Below, in pieces: positions 36,029 through 43,863 of a stretch of 64,000 nucleotides of DNA. This DNA comes from an uncultured Bacteriovoracaceae bacterium. Its GTDB lineage: Bacteria > Bdellovibrionota > Bacteriovoracia > Bacteriovoracales > Bacteriovoracaceae. The notes beneath the pieces were generated by a model that saw nothing but the letters and a program-made list of their open reading frames with translations, was not told where the DNA came from and ran no database searches. The DNA is taken from positions 1 to 64,000 of the forward strand of contig CALHBF010000021.1 in NCBI GenBank assembly GCA_937931205.1, written 5' to 3'. The position numbers and the translations under genes are program-made. The stretch's first letter is position 1, and the number at the start of each line of letters is the position of its first letter.

Positions 36029-37468
36029 TTAATCCGTAATTGTGTCACTGACCTTTGTTTCTTCTAAGGTCTGAAGTTGCTCTTCGGTGAGATCATCTTG
36101 ATCTGTATGGGTCAGGTTTTTCATCCATTTAGTTTTAAAAAGAAGATACCAAGAGAGAACTCCTGCAATGAGGTTTGAAACTCCGAAGGCCCACCAAACG
36201 CCTTTGATACCTAATTGAGTATGATGAGAAAGGATATAGGCGATAGGAAAGCGAAAAATCCAAAGAGTGGCCATCGCCAAAATCATAGAAAGAAGAGTAC
36301 TTCCTCCGCCGCGTAGAGCTCCGCTGACGACTTGCTGAAAGCCAATCAGGCCGAAAGTAAGCGAAATGGTTCTAATAAAATTAGCACCCTCGTCTTGTAC
36401 TAAGGGAGAGTTTGGAACAAAGATTTCCATCAGGCCATGAGCAAAAGTGAAGGTAAAAAGTCCTACTGTTGTGAGCGATACAAAAATAATAATACAAGCA
36501 GCTTTCGCTGTGGCCAGTGCTCGGTCAAATTTTCCAGCACCTACGTTTTGTCCTACGACAGTTGATGTTGCCAAAGAAAAGCCGAGAGCTGGAATAATAA
36601 CAAAACTTAAAACTCGTGCGCCCACACCATAGGCCGCTGTTCCAACAACTCCAAAGCTCGTGACAAGGAAAGTAATCATCAGCATGCTTAAAGCACGTGT
36701 TGATTGCTCTAAAGAAGCGGGTAATCCCAGCTTGATGATTCGAGATACTTCATCACCCACAGGCTTCAAATTTTTTAAATGAAGTTTAAGGCCATGATTC
36801 CCTCTACTGATGAGATACATCCCAAATAGAGCGGTGAAGCCTTGAGTTCCAACAGTGGCGTAAGCGGCACCTTTAACACCCATGGCAGGAATAGGCCCGT
36901 AGCCCATAATAAAAAGGGGATCGAGAATGAAGTTGATGGTCACTCCCATGATCACAAGAATGAGAGGTGCCCTTACATTACCAACTCCACGAAAGAGAGA
37001 TTGGAACATCATGTAGGAATATGTAAAAAAAAGTCCGATTAAGGAAATTTGTAAATAGTCTTTTGTATCAGTGAAAAGCTCATTGGTCGCGCCCATGATC
37101 GTAATGAGCTGGGGAGTAAAATAATAACCTATGATAGAGATGAGTATAGAGAAAATACTCATGCTGGAAAAAGATTGGCCCACTATCAGATCAACTTTGT
37201 CTCTGGCGCTGCTGCCAGAGTATTGAGAAACGAGCACTGTTCCTGCGACAGCAAAACCTGCCCCAAGAGAAGTGAGAAGAAACATCAACGGATAGGAAAG
37301 AGAAACGGCCGCAACAGCAGTTTCATTAATTCGACCAACCCAGAACATATCTGTGAGTTGGTAACCAGATTGAAGGATATTGGTGAGAACAATAGGGATA
37401 GATAAATTTAAAAGGGCCCTAACAATAGGGCCCTCTGTAAAATTTTTCTTTGCTTTATTTTTTAGCAA
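36029..37468 (-). CDS. MATE-family multidrug/cation exporter
   Basis: 479-residue twelve-helix transporter. GPIVRALLNLSIPIVLTNILQSGYQLTDMFWVGRI is split as the standard MATE N-terminus, with repeats of the second half (KLGLPASLEQSTRAL, ALGFSLATSTVVGQNVGAG). Probably exports organic cations against Na+ or H+. The best start is TTG at 37468, preceded by AAGG with a 6-base spacer. It lies eight bases after the gene for an exported protein. Confidence 0.9.
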   Translation of the reverse strand: MLKNKAKKNFTEGPIVRALLNLSIPIVLTNILQSGYQLTDMFWVGRINETAVAAVSLSYPLMFLLTSLGAGFAVAGTVLVSQYSGSSARDKVDLIVGQSFSSMSIFSILISIIGYYFTPQLITIMGATNELFTDTKDYLQISLIGLFFTYSYMMFQSLFRGVGNVRAPLILVIMGVTINFILDPLFIMGYGPIPAMGVKGAAYATVGTQGFTALFGMYLISRGNHGLKLHLKNLKPVGDEVSRIIKLGLPASLEQSTRALSMLMITFLVTSFGVVGTAAYGVGARVLSFVIIPALGFSLATSTVVGQNVGAGKFDRALATAKAACIIIFVSLTTVGLFTFTFAHGLMEIFVPNSPLVQDEGANFIRTISLTFGLIGFQQVVSGALRGGGSTLLSMILAMATLWIFRFPIAYILSHHTQLGIKGVWWAFGVSNLIAGVLSWYLLFKTKWMKNLTHTDQDDLTEEQLQTLEETKVSDTITD

Positions 37469-37476
37469 GACGAACC

Positions 37477-37980
37477 TTAGTTTCTAACTTGGAAATCAAC
37501 GACAACTTTTCTATCAGCTCTGTCTCTGATTACAGATGATTTAAGAGTACATTTACCGTTTAAGTAAAGAGTTGGTCTTCTGAAAACACGAGATTCTCCG
37601 ATAGTACCACACTCAACAGCACCAGCTTCACCGTTATAAACGATTTTATTGCCTTCAAGAACTAGGTTAGGAATAAGTTCTGTGTGTTGGTAGATTGTGC
37701 GGTATTCAGTGTAAGTTCTTGGGTACTGACGACATCCTGGGTGCGGGTAACGAGGATCGTGTGGGCCATTACAAACAGTTTCCCAACGAGTAACTTGCAT
37801 TTCTTCAGTTACTTCAACTTGAGCGTAACCAAGAGATGAACTTTGATCCATGTAGAATTTTGCATCAGAGCGAGTGTAATACGGAGTATTAGGAATTGTG
37901 TCGCTAACAACTCTTACTGTTTCAGCAGAGAATGCCATTGTTGAAGTCATAAGAACAAAAAGAAAAGCTAATAGTTTCAT
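37477..37980 (-). CDS. Exported protein of unknown function
   Basis: 167 residues with a clear signal peptide (MKLLAFLFVLMTSTMAFSAE) and AGGAGA upstream of the ATG. The mature protein is beta-rich with many Tyr/Arg/Pro and four cysteines in two pairs (VCNGPHDPRYPHPGC; VECGTIG...GKC), suggesting a small disulfide-bonded periplasmic or extracellular domain. No family recognised. Confidence 0.7.
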   Translation of the reverse strand: MKLLAFLFVLMTSTMAFSAETVRVVSDTIPNTPYYTRSDAKFYMDQSSSLGYAQVEVTEEMQVTRWETVCNGPHDPRYPHPGCRQYPRTYTEYRTIYQHTELIPNLVLEGNKIVYNGEAGAVECGTIGESRVFRRPTLYLNGKCTLKSSVIRDRADRKVVVDFQVRN

Positions 37981-38160
37981 ATCGTCTCCTGAGTAAGTTT
38001 GATTAATTAATACTCTTTTTTTCAGCTTATCCTTTTAATTTCGATTTAGAAACAAAGGTGCGTTGTGTCAGTGTAAAAAATCATGCTTTTTTGAGATAGG
38101 CGGGCCACTCGTGTGATAAGTAGCCCAGAACTTCAAAAATAGGGAAGAAAAGCCGGGAGC

Positions 38161-38877
38161 TTAGCGACGATGCTGGCGGATAAATTTCTCAAGAAAATCA
38201 ATATGTTCCTGCGTTAAGAGGCAGGCATAGTTGGCTCTTTTTGAGCGTATGGCATAAGAGTGAATTCCAATAATTTCATCTTGAGCATTACGTACGGCAC
38301 TTCCGGATTGACCACCTTCCGTATCAAGCTGGTACTGGCCATTAGTCATAAGGCCTGAGTCTTCCCACATAGTCCCCTGAGGTTTATCCGTTGGGTAACC
38401 TGTAACGGTGACCATTTCTGAAGTTTGGTCACTTACTTTGAGAGGAAGTTCGGGGACATCCAGATCCTCAGGAAAAATAATGATCCCAACATCAGTCTTA
38501 GCTGCAGTCTCTGTGCTAAAACCTGGAAACTGAATTCCCACGAGTGACTTAATCGCCTTTCTTGGAAGTCGGTATTCAACATTGATGAATGGTTTAGAAA
38601 TATTTCCCGGCATAAAGTAGTAATCAGTGGATGCTGATTCAATACAGTGTGCGGCCGTAACGACATGGCGAGGACCGATAACTGTGCCTGTACAGTAATA
38701 AGTAAGGCCATTTCTTGATTTATAAAAAATCATTCCGATACTTTCATGAATATTCGTTTTATTTCGTCGTGTGATCTGTTGTCGGTCATCTGCTCCAACA
38801 ACCATCTTGTTGATGGCATGGGCCTCTTGAGCCGAGAAGAAAATAGTAAAAATAAATAAAAGGTGAAGATGTTTCAT
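38161..38877 (-). CDS. Secreted trypsin-fold serine protease
   Basis: 238-residue chymotrypsin-fold endopeptidase of the V8/glutamyl-endopeptidase-like group, with signal peptide ending AHAI. The catalytic triad is visible: His77 (TAAHC), Asp129 (KTDVG), Ser191 (GGQSGSAV). Arrangement VVGADDRQQI after the signal suggests a processed N-terminus. It is the second copy of a tandem pair; the upstream copy stops two bases before its ATG. Confidence 0.92.
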   Translation of the reverse strand: MKHLHLLFIFTIFFSAQEAHAINKMVVGADDRQQITRRNKTNIHESIGMIFYKSRNGLTYYCTGTVIGPRHVVTAAHCIESASTDYYFMPGNISKPFINVEYRLPRKAIKSLVGIQFPGFSTETAAKTDVGIIIFPEDLDVPELPLKVSDQTSEMVTVTGYPTDKPQGTMWEDSGLMTNGQYQLDTEGGQSGSAVRNAQDEIIGIHSYAIRSKRANYACLLTQEHIDFLEKFIRQHRR

Positions 38878-38879
38878 AG

Positions 38880-39578
38880 TTAATTCTTCTTTAAATGATC
38901 ATTGATAAAATCAATGTGTTCTTGTTTAAAAATAACGGCCTGATTGATTTTAGATCTTTCATTGGAAGAAATATGAATTCCAATGATTTCGCTATTCTTA
39001 TTTCTAACGGACGAACCTGATTGACCTCCGAAAGTATCCAGAGTGTAAGTTCCTTCATTTGATATGATTCCAGAGTCTTCCCACATCGTGCCCAGTTTTT
39101 TATCACTCGGGTAACCGGTAACAGTTACTGCTTCATTAGTGTGATCGAAAAGTGCGAAGGGAATAGAGGGTGCTAAAAAGTTTTCTTCAAAAACGATAAT
39201 CGATAAGTCTGTTTGTTTTTGTGTCTTAGATGAAAATCCCGGAAAGGGGTAAGCACGTTTCGCGCGAATAGCAGTTTTAGGAAGTCTGTCCTCAAGTTTT
39301 GTTGGGATCCATTGCATCTGACCAGGTATGAAGTGAAGATTTGTCCCACCGCCAATACAGTGAGTGGCCGTGATGATGTGTCGAGGTCCAATAATCGTTG
39401 CCGTACAGAAATCTCCTCTTTTTCCATTTCCTTCAATGAGAAGTCCGATACTCTCATGAACTTCTTCTTTATTTTTTGCTTTAATTTGGTGGCGATCATC
39501 TTTACCGATAACCATCTTTTCATTAGCAAAAGAATTGAGACTAAAGGAAAGCATAAATAGGCCAAGGAGAGTTTTCAT
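38880..39578 (-). CDS. Secreted trypsin-fold serine protease, paralogue of the next gene
   Basis: 232 residues with signal peptide (MKTLLGLFMLSFSLNSFANE). Triad His73 (TATHC), Asp124 (QTDLS), Ser187 (GGQSGSSV). It is clearly homologous along its length to the protease at 38161-38877 (shared VIGKDDRHQI, HESIG, IIGPRH, PFPGFSS, VTVTGYPSDK, GTMWEDSG). The pair is probably one transcript and arose by local duplication. Secreted proteases suit a bacterium that digests other cells, but the target is unknown. Confidence 0.92.
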   Translation of the reverse strand: MKTLLGLFMLSFSLNSFANEKMVIGKDDRHQIKAKNKEEVHESIGLLIEGNGKRGDFCTATIIGPRHIITATHCIGGGTNLHFIPGQMQWIPTKLEDRLPKTAIRAKRAYPFPGFSSKTQKQTDLSIIVFEENFLAPSIPFALFDHTNEAVTVTGYPSDKKLGTMWEDSGIISNEGTYTLDTFGGQSGSSVRNKNSEIIGIHISSNERSKINQAVIFKQEHIDFINDHLKKN

Positions 39579-39654
39579 AGGTCTTATTTTAGACCCAACA
39601 AGTATGGAGAGGGGAGATTTTGAAAAAAGGTATAGGGTGTTTAGGAGTTGGACA

Positions 39655-39688
39655 AAAGCCCCGTAACTGATTAAAATTACGGGGCTTT
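39655..39688 (-). terminator. Intrinsic terminator of ahpF
   Basis: Perfect 12-bp stem AAAGCCCCGTAA / TTACGGGGCTTT with a 10-base loop just beyond the ahpF stop; it may also serve the opposite strand. Confidence 0.87.
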
Positions 39689-39692
39689 CTGA

Positions 39693-41246
39693 TTACTTTA
39701 ACATCAGGTCTTCAAAGGAAGTTAGGGCAGCTTTGGCACCTTCACCCATTGAGATGATGATTTGTTTGTAAGGAACAGTTGTGACGTCTCCAGCAGCATA
39801 GATGCCCTGAACGTTTGTACGGCATTTTTGATCGACAACGATTTCACCGAATTTATTAGTCTCAACAACATCTTTAATAAAAGAAGAGTTAGGAACTAAT
39901 CCGATCTGAACAAAGATTCCCTCAAGATCAATTCTCTTAATCTCATTGGTCTTTCTATCTTCGTAGTTCATCGCCACTACTTTACCATTATCACCAATCA
40001 CTTCAGTTGTTCTGGCATTTGTGATGATCTCAACATTGGCCAGTGTTTTTAGTTTATTCACAAGCACAGTATCAGCTTTGAGCGTTTCACCGAACTCGAT
40101 GAGTTTGATTGATTTTACAATTCCAGCTAAATCAATGGCCGCTTCAACTCCTGAGTTACCTCCGCCGATGACGGAAATATCTTTGTTTTTAAACATCGGT
40201 CCATCACAGTGAGGACAGAAGGCGACACCGCGTCCTAGGTATTCTTTTTCACCAGGGACATTGAGTTCGCGCCATTTTGCTCCTGTTGCAACAATCAAAG
40301 ATTTTGTAACAAGGAACTCACCGCTCTCTAGCTCAAGTCTCTTTACGTCACCATCATTGATGACTTTTTTCACTCTTCTATGCTCAAGAAGTTTGATGTC
40401 ATATTCACCAATGTGTTGTGAGAGCTGAGCCGCCAGCTGTGGCCCTTCTGTATAAGGGACAGAAATAAGATTTTCAATTCCCTTAGTGTCTTGCACTTGT
40501 CCACCAATTCTCTCAGCAAGAATGGTTGTTTTGAGACCTTTACGAGCAGAATAGATAGCAGCACTGGCACCAGCAGGACCGCCGCCGATGACTGTTACAT
40601 CAAATTGCCCGAGATCAAGATTTTTGCTCGAGTTCATTGAGTCATCAACGCCATACTCTTGTTCCAGTTTACTGATAAGCTCCATTAGGTTGGTTTTCCC
40701 AGAGCTGATCAGTTTGCCGTCTTTGACAACACTTGGAACCCCTTGGATTCCAAGTGCAGCAATTTCATCTTGAACAAGTCCACCATCAACCATGGTGTGC
40801 TTAAAATCTGGATGATAAAGCGCCATCAGGTTAAGGGCCTGAACTACCTCTGGGCAATTCTCGCAGGAAAGAGAAATGTATGTTTTAAGTTCCACACTTC
40901 CTTTGATGCGTTTGATTCGAGCGAGAATGGCCTCATCGGGAAGCTTGCCCTTACCATCGGCGTTTAAGATCGAAAGAACAAGAGAGGTAAACTCATGTCC
41001 ACCCGGGTAGCCAACGAAGTTAATCCCTGTCGGTTTACCTTGATAGTGAATAGCAAGCTCTGGTAATGGACTCGACTCATCTGAGTCAATCACCACAATC
41101 TTAGAAGACGTGCTCGCCAGATCATTCACCAAAGATTTCAAATCAGCAAAGTTGGCGTGATCTGATTTTTTGATGACGAGGCTCACTTGATTCTCAAGTG
41201 CCTGATAGACACCTTTTAATTGTTCTAAAATTGCTGCTTCTAACAT
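39693..41246 (-). CDS. ahpF: Alkyl hydroperoxide reductase subunit F
   Basis: 517-residue flavin disulfide reductase that re-reduces AhpC with NADH or NADPH. The N-terminal double thioredoxin-fold domain carries SCENCPE; the C-terminal thioredoxin-reductase part has FAD-binding GGGPAGASAAIY, redox CPHCDG and NAD-binding GGGNSGVEAA, ending YAAGDVTTVP. GAGAGG lies before the ATG. It follows ahpC by 21 bases and forms the peroxide-scavenging pair. Confidence 0.96.
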   Translation of the reverse strand: MLEAAILEQLKGVYQALENQVSLVIKKSDHANFADLKSLVNDLASTSSKIVVIDSDESSPLPELAIHYQGKPTGINFVGYPGGHEFTSLVLSILNADGKGKLPDEAILARIKRIKGSVELKTYISLSCENCPEVVQALNLMALYHPDFKHTMVDGGLVQDEIAALGIQGVPSVVKDGKLISSGKTNLMELISKLEQEYGVDDSMNSSKNLDLGQFDVTVIGGGPAGASAAIYSARKGLKTTILAERIGGQVQDTKGIENLISVPYTEGPQLAAQLSQHIGEYDIKLLEHRRVKKVINDGDVKRLELESGEFLVTKSLIVATGAKWRELNVPGEKEYLGRGVAFCPHCDGPMFKNKDISVIGGGNSGVEAAIDLAGIVKSIKLIEFGETLKADTVLVNKLKTLANVEIITNARTTEVIGDNGKVVAMNYEDRKTNEIKRIDLEGIFVQIGLVPNSSFIKDVVETNKFGEIVVDQKCRTNVQGIYAAGDVTTVPYKQIIISMGEGAKAALTSFEDLMLK

Positions 41247-41267
41247 AACTACCTCTCTCTTTTTTAC

Positions 41268-41834
41268 TTAAATTTTACCTACGAGATCTAGACCTGGTTT
41301 AAGAGTCTCTGATCCTGGTTTCCATTTTGCTGGACACACTTCATTTGGATGGTTTCTGATAAATTGCGCCGCTTGAGTTTTACGAAGAAGCTCATCTGCG
41401 TTTCTACCAATTCCGTTGTCGTGAATCTCAGCTAGTTTAATATTGCCATCTGGATCAATAAGGAATGTTCCACGATAAGCAAGTCCTTCTTCCTCAATAT
41501 AAACACCTAAAGCTCGTGATAGGGCGCCAGTTGGATCAGCTAACATTGGGTAGTTGATCTTTTTGATTGAATCACTAGTGTCGTGCCAAGCTTTGTGAGC
41601 GAAGTGGGTATCAGTTGAAACTGAGTAAACTTCAACGCCCATTTTTTGAAATTGTTCATACTTCTCTGCCATGTCAACTAATTCTGTCGGACATACAAAA
41701 GTAAAGTCTGCTGGATAGAAAAAGAGAATGGCCCATTTGCCAGCGAGATCTTTGGAAGTCACAGTTTTAAAATCATTTTTGTGATAGGCCTGGGCTTTAA
41801 ATTCCGGAAGTTTTGAGTTAATAATTGTTTGCAT
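41268..41834 (-). CDS. ahpC: Alkyl hydroperoxide reductase subunit C (2-Cys peroxiredoxin)
   Basis: 188-residue typical 2-Cys peroxiredoxin reducing peroxides with electrons from AhpF. Peroxidatic Cys48 in DFTFVCPTEL and resolving Cys near 167 in EVCPAKWKPG are present; YRGTFLIDPDG is typical of AhpC. AGGAGA precedes the ATG. It opens the ahpCF operon, diverging from an ExbB-like gene; an OxyR-type site lies in between. Confidence 0.97.
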   Translation of the reverse strand: MQTIINSKLPEFKAQAYHKNDFKTVTSKDLAGKWAILFFYPADFTFVCPTELVDMAEKYEQFQKMGVEVYSVSTDTHFAHKAWHDTSDSIKKINYPMLADPTGALSRALGVYIEEEGLAYRGTFLIDPDGNIKLAEIHDNGIGRNADELLRKTQAAQFIRNHPNEVCPAKWKPGSETLKPGLDLVGKI

Positions 41835-41935
41835 GTTTTTCTCCTATGGTTGAATACATGGTTTGTTATCTGTTTCCCTTAAGACATAATCGCCAATATC
41901 CCCCTTAACATCCAATCTTTGATTTCTATGGCCCG

Positions 41936-41950
41936 ATAGAGAATATCTAT
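41936..41950. promoter_or_regulatory. OxyR-type site (ATAG-N7-CTAT) upstream of ahpC
   Basis: ATAG-AGAATAT-CTAT matches the core OxyR half-site ATAG-N7-CTAT, within the larger dyad GATAGA-GAATA-TCTATC. It lies about 100 bases before ahpC, a known OxyR target gene in other bacteria. Only one complete half-site is seen; OxyR usually contacts two. Confidence 0.5.
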
Positions 41951-42029
41951 CAGGGACGCATTTTCTTCTCGATCAGCTCCTGAATTGACTTATAATATGA
42001 AGAAATTCTATGTTTTTAGGAGTTAACTC

Positions 42030-42653
42030 ATGGATTCTTCGCTATTTCAGAGCTTATTCACTTTCATGAATAATCATATCTTTACGATCATCTATTTATT
42101 CGTCGCCCTTGAAATCTATCTGGTGATGAGTGTGTTTTGGATGATGAGAAAACATCAATCTACACTTGAAGATGCTATGGATAATTTAATGAAAGGCTTT
42201 GAAGATGCTCCAGATAAGGACTCTACTCTTCATTCTCATGAAAAAATCCAAAGTGCTCTGCAATTTGTAACGAATAAAATTGCTCATGAGCCTCAGACGA
42301 AAGCTCACTTCTCAAAGAATGCCAAAAGAGTGAATGAGCGCGCCATGTTTGATCGTCACTATAAACTTGAAATTTTTGCTTCAGTGATGGGAACAGTTGT
42401 TCAGGTTTTCCCACTCTTGGGGATTCTTGGAACGATTCTGGCGATTGCTCAAACAGCATTTTCAGGAGCTGGGCAAATTGATGTACAAGGATTATCAAAC
42501 GCTTTTGTTATTGCCATGGATACCACGATTCTAGGAATTACCTTTGCAGTTATTTTCATGGTGATTGAAAGTTCATTTCAACCCAAAATTGATCGAGTGA
42601 TTAACGAGAGTGAAGAATATAGAAAAATCATCTCTAACATCTATCTCTCTTAA
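42030..42653 (+). CDS. MotA/TolQ/ExbB-family proton-channel protein
   Basis: 207-residue inner-membrane protein. After an N-terminal helix (about 12-37) and a cytoplasmic helical loop, the second half carries the MotA/TolQ/ExbB domain: VFPLLGILGTILAIAQTAF and AFVIAMDTTILGITFAVIFMVIE form TM2 and TM3 with the conserved Gly/Thr pattern. Such proteins form the pentameric stator of proton-driven motors. TAGGAG lies before the ATG. The partner gene follows 11 bases downstream. Which of the three classes it belongs to cannot be settled by eye. Confidence 0.85.
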   Translation: MDSSLFQSLFTFMNNHIFTIIYLFVALEIYLVMSVFWMMRKHQSTLEDAMDNLMKGFEDAPDKDSTLHSHEKIQSALQFVTNKIAHEPQTKAHFSKNAKRVNERAMFDRHYKLEIFASVMGTVVQVFPLLGILGTILAIAQTAFSGAGQIDVQGLSNAFVIAMDTTILGITFAVIFMVIESSFQPKIDRVINESEEYRKIISNIYLS

Positions 42654-42664
42654 GGTTTGTTGTT

Positions 42665-43192
42665 ATGAGAAGAAGAAGACAAAAGAGAGTTGTCGAGCTT
42701 ACCGCACTCCTTGATTTATTATTTATGATGATCTTCATTTCTTTGGCCCAGTCCAAGCAAGTTCCACCAAAAGTGGAAGTTGCCGAGAAGCCTAAAGTTG
42801 AGAAAGTTGAACCTGTTGTTGAGAAGAAAAAGCCTGAGCCTCAAGGAAGAGTTGCAGTGGCCGCTATTTTCCACTTTCATGCAACCAGTACTAACCCAGG
42901 TATTCCTCAAGGGAAATATCGTATGGAGGGGACTTTTAATTTTGATACCGGCTCTCTTAATCTAGGTGGAGCATCATGGATTGATAGACCTGCTAATTAT
43001 GATATGGTTCCTCTTTCTGGTTTTATTAATCATGAAAGAGATCTTTTTAAAGGGGCCATTGAGTTTCCAAACTGTAATCAGTTTACTCTTCGTAAAGTGA
43101 GTTCAACGGGATCGACTCCGGTCTCTGGCGAATGGAAGGGAGAGTATAATTGTTCACAAGGGGACACAGGCTTAACGCTGACAATTGAATAA
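42665..43192 (+). CDS. ExbD/TolR-like single-helix protein with an unusual beta-rich periplasmic domain
   Basis: 175 residues. A short basic cytoplasmic tail (MRRRRQKRVVELT) leads to one membrane helix with the conserved proton-carrying Asp (Asp17, in ELTALLDLLFMMIFIS), as in ExbD/TolR/MotB. Instead of the usual ExbD/TolR fold, a Pro/Lys/Glu/Val linker (about 35-60) joins a roughly 110-residue beta-rich domain with two cysteines (FPNCNQF; YNCSQGDTGLTLTIE) and no OmpA-type peptidoglycan-binding motif. It is paired with the channel gene and closed by a strong terminator, so a self-contained two-protein motor is likely. Confidence 0.75.
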   Translation: MRRRRQKRVVELTALLDLLFMMIFISLAQSKQVPPKVEVAEKPKVEKVEPVVEKKKPEPQGRVAVAAIFHFHATSTNPGIPQGKYRMEGTFNFDTGSLNLGGASWIDRPANYDMVPLSGFINHERDLFKGAIEFPNCNQFTLRKVSSTGSTPVSGEWKGEYNCSQGDTGLTLTIE

Positions 43193-43199
43193 AAAAAAA

Positions 43200-43222
43200 G
43201 GCTCCGAAAGGAGCCTTTTTTT
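43200..43222. terminator. Bidirectional intrinsic terminator
   Basis: A-run, GGCTCC-GAAA-GGAGCC tetraloop hairpin and T-run between the convergent ExbD-like gene and rnk. Confidence 0.95.
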
Positions 43223-43223
43223 A

Positions 43224-43625
43224 TTATAGGTGCCAATCACCACTTGCTTCAGGCTGATAGCTAACTTCGAGAATACGAAGTGTTCTTGTCTTACCATCTG
43301 GAAACATCCAGTTGATCTCTTGACCAACTTTAAGGCCAAAAATAGCAGAGCCAAGAGGGGCAAGAATAGAAATCTTACCCTCATTAAAATTAGCGTCTTT
43401 TGGGTAGACCAAAGAAATCGTTAACTCTTTGTTGTCCTGAACGTTTAAGTAACGAACAGTGGAGTTCATCGTGATCAGGTCACGGGGAACCTCCGCGTCA
43501 GTAAGCACACCTGCGCGGTCTAGTTCAATTTCTAAATCTTCGTAATCTTCCCCATGGAAGCTATCAAGAAGATTTCTTAGTCTCATGTAGTCTTTCTCAG
43601 TTACATAAATTTTGTTCTCGTCCAT
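43224..43625 (-). CDS. rnk: Rnk/GreA-related transcription factor
   Basis: 133-residue protein related to Rnk (nucleoside diphosphate kinase regulator), a GreA-C-like RNA-polymerase secondary-channel factor. The N-terminal short helical hairpin (YVTEKDYMRLRNLLDS) and the GreA/GreB C-terminal fold are visible: VPRDLITMNSTVRY, ISLVYPKDANFNEGKISILAPLGSAI, and FPDGKTRTLRILEV. ATG 43625 is chosen with AAAGGA six bases upstream, over a TTG two codons earlier. A structured-looking leader lies upstream. Confidence 0.9.
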   Translation of the reverse strand: MDENKIYVTEKDYMRLRNLLDSFHGEDYEDLEIELDRAGVLTDAEVPRDLITMNSTVRYLNVQDNKELTISLVYPKDANFNEGKISILAPLGSAIFGLKVGQEINWMFPDGKTRTLRILEVSYQPEASGDWHL

Positions 43626-43683
43626 ATACAATCCTTTAGTAGTATCAAAAAATAATTAACAATTTCGTTTTAAGGGAAGACTG

Positions 43684-43769
43684 ACTTAGTGGGAAAAAAG
43701 AGAAATACCTAGGCCAGTCGCGAATTTAGTGCGACGGTTATACGAGAATGAATTCGTAGAGACCTAAGT
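43684..43769. other. Candidate three-way-junction RNA structure upstream of rnk
   Basis: A closing stem ACTTAG (43684-43689) / CTAAGT (43764-43769) encloses two hairpins: GTCGC/GCGAC (43717-43735) and TACGA/TCGTA (43741-43758). It lies in the 240-base interval between rnk and the CoA-transferase gene, hence in the possible rnk leader on the minus strand. It does not fit a tRNA. Reading it as an RNA is inference. Confidence 0.35.
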
Positions 43770-43812
43770 GAGTTAGACATGTGATGATGTTAATAGAACT
43801 TAAAATTTAAGT

Positions 43813-43854
43813 CAAGGTGAGAGGCGTTCGTTGGCCTATGCATCTCTCACCTTG
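43813..43854 (-). terminator. Long-loop hairpin, probable terminator of the CoA-transferase gene
   Basis: Perfect 11-bp stem CAAGGTGAGAG / CTCTCACCTTG with a 20-base loop, 10 bases beyond the stop codon at 43864. The minus-strand tail ACTTAAATTTTAAG is only loosely T-rich. Confidence 0.55.
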
Positions 43855-43863
43855 CTGATTTCT

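Noticed and set aside
42030-43192. Zorya-type anti-phage defence (ZorAB)
   Set aside because: The second protein lacks the OmpA-like peptidoglycan-binding domain of ZorB and no ZorC, ZorD or ZorE genes are adjacent.
43684-43769. tRNA gene in the rnk-CoA-transferase interval
   Set aside because: The stems do not have tRNA lengths; no CCA-adjacent acceptor stem, TTC loop or anticodon arm is seen.
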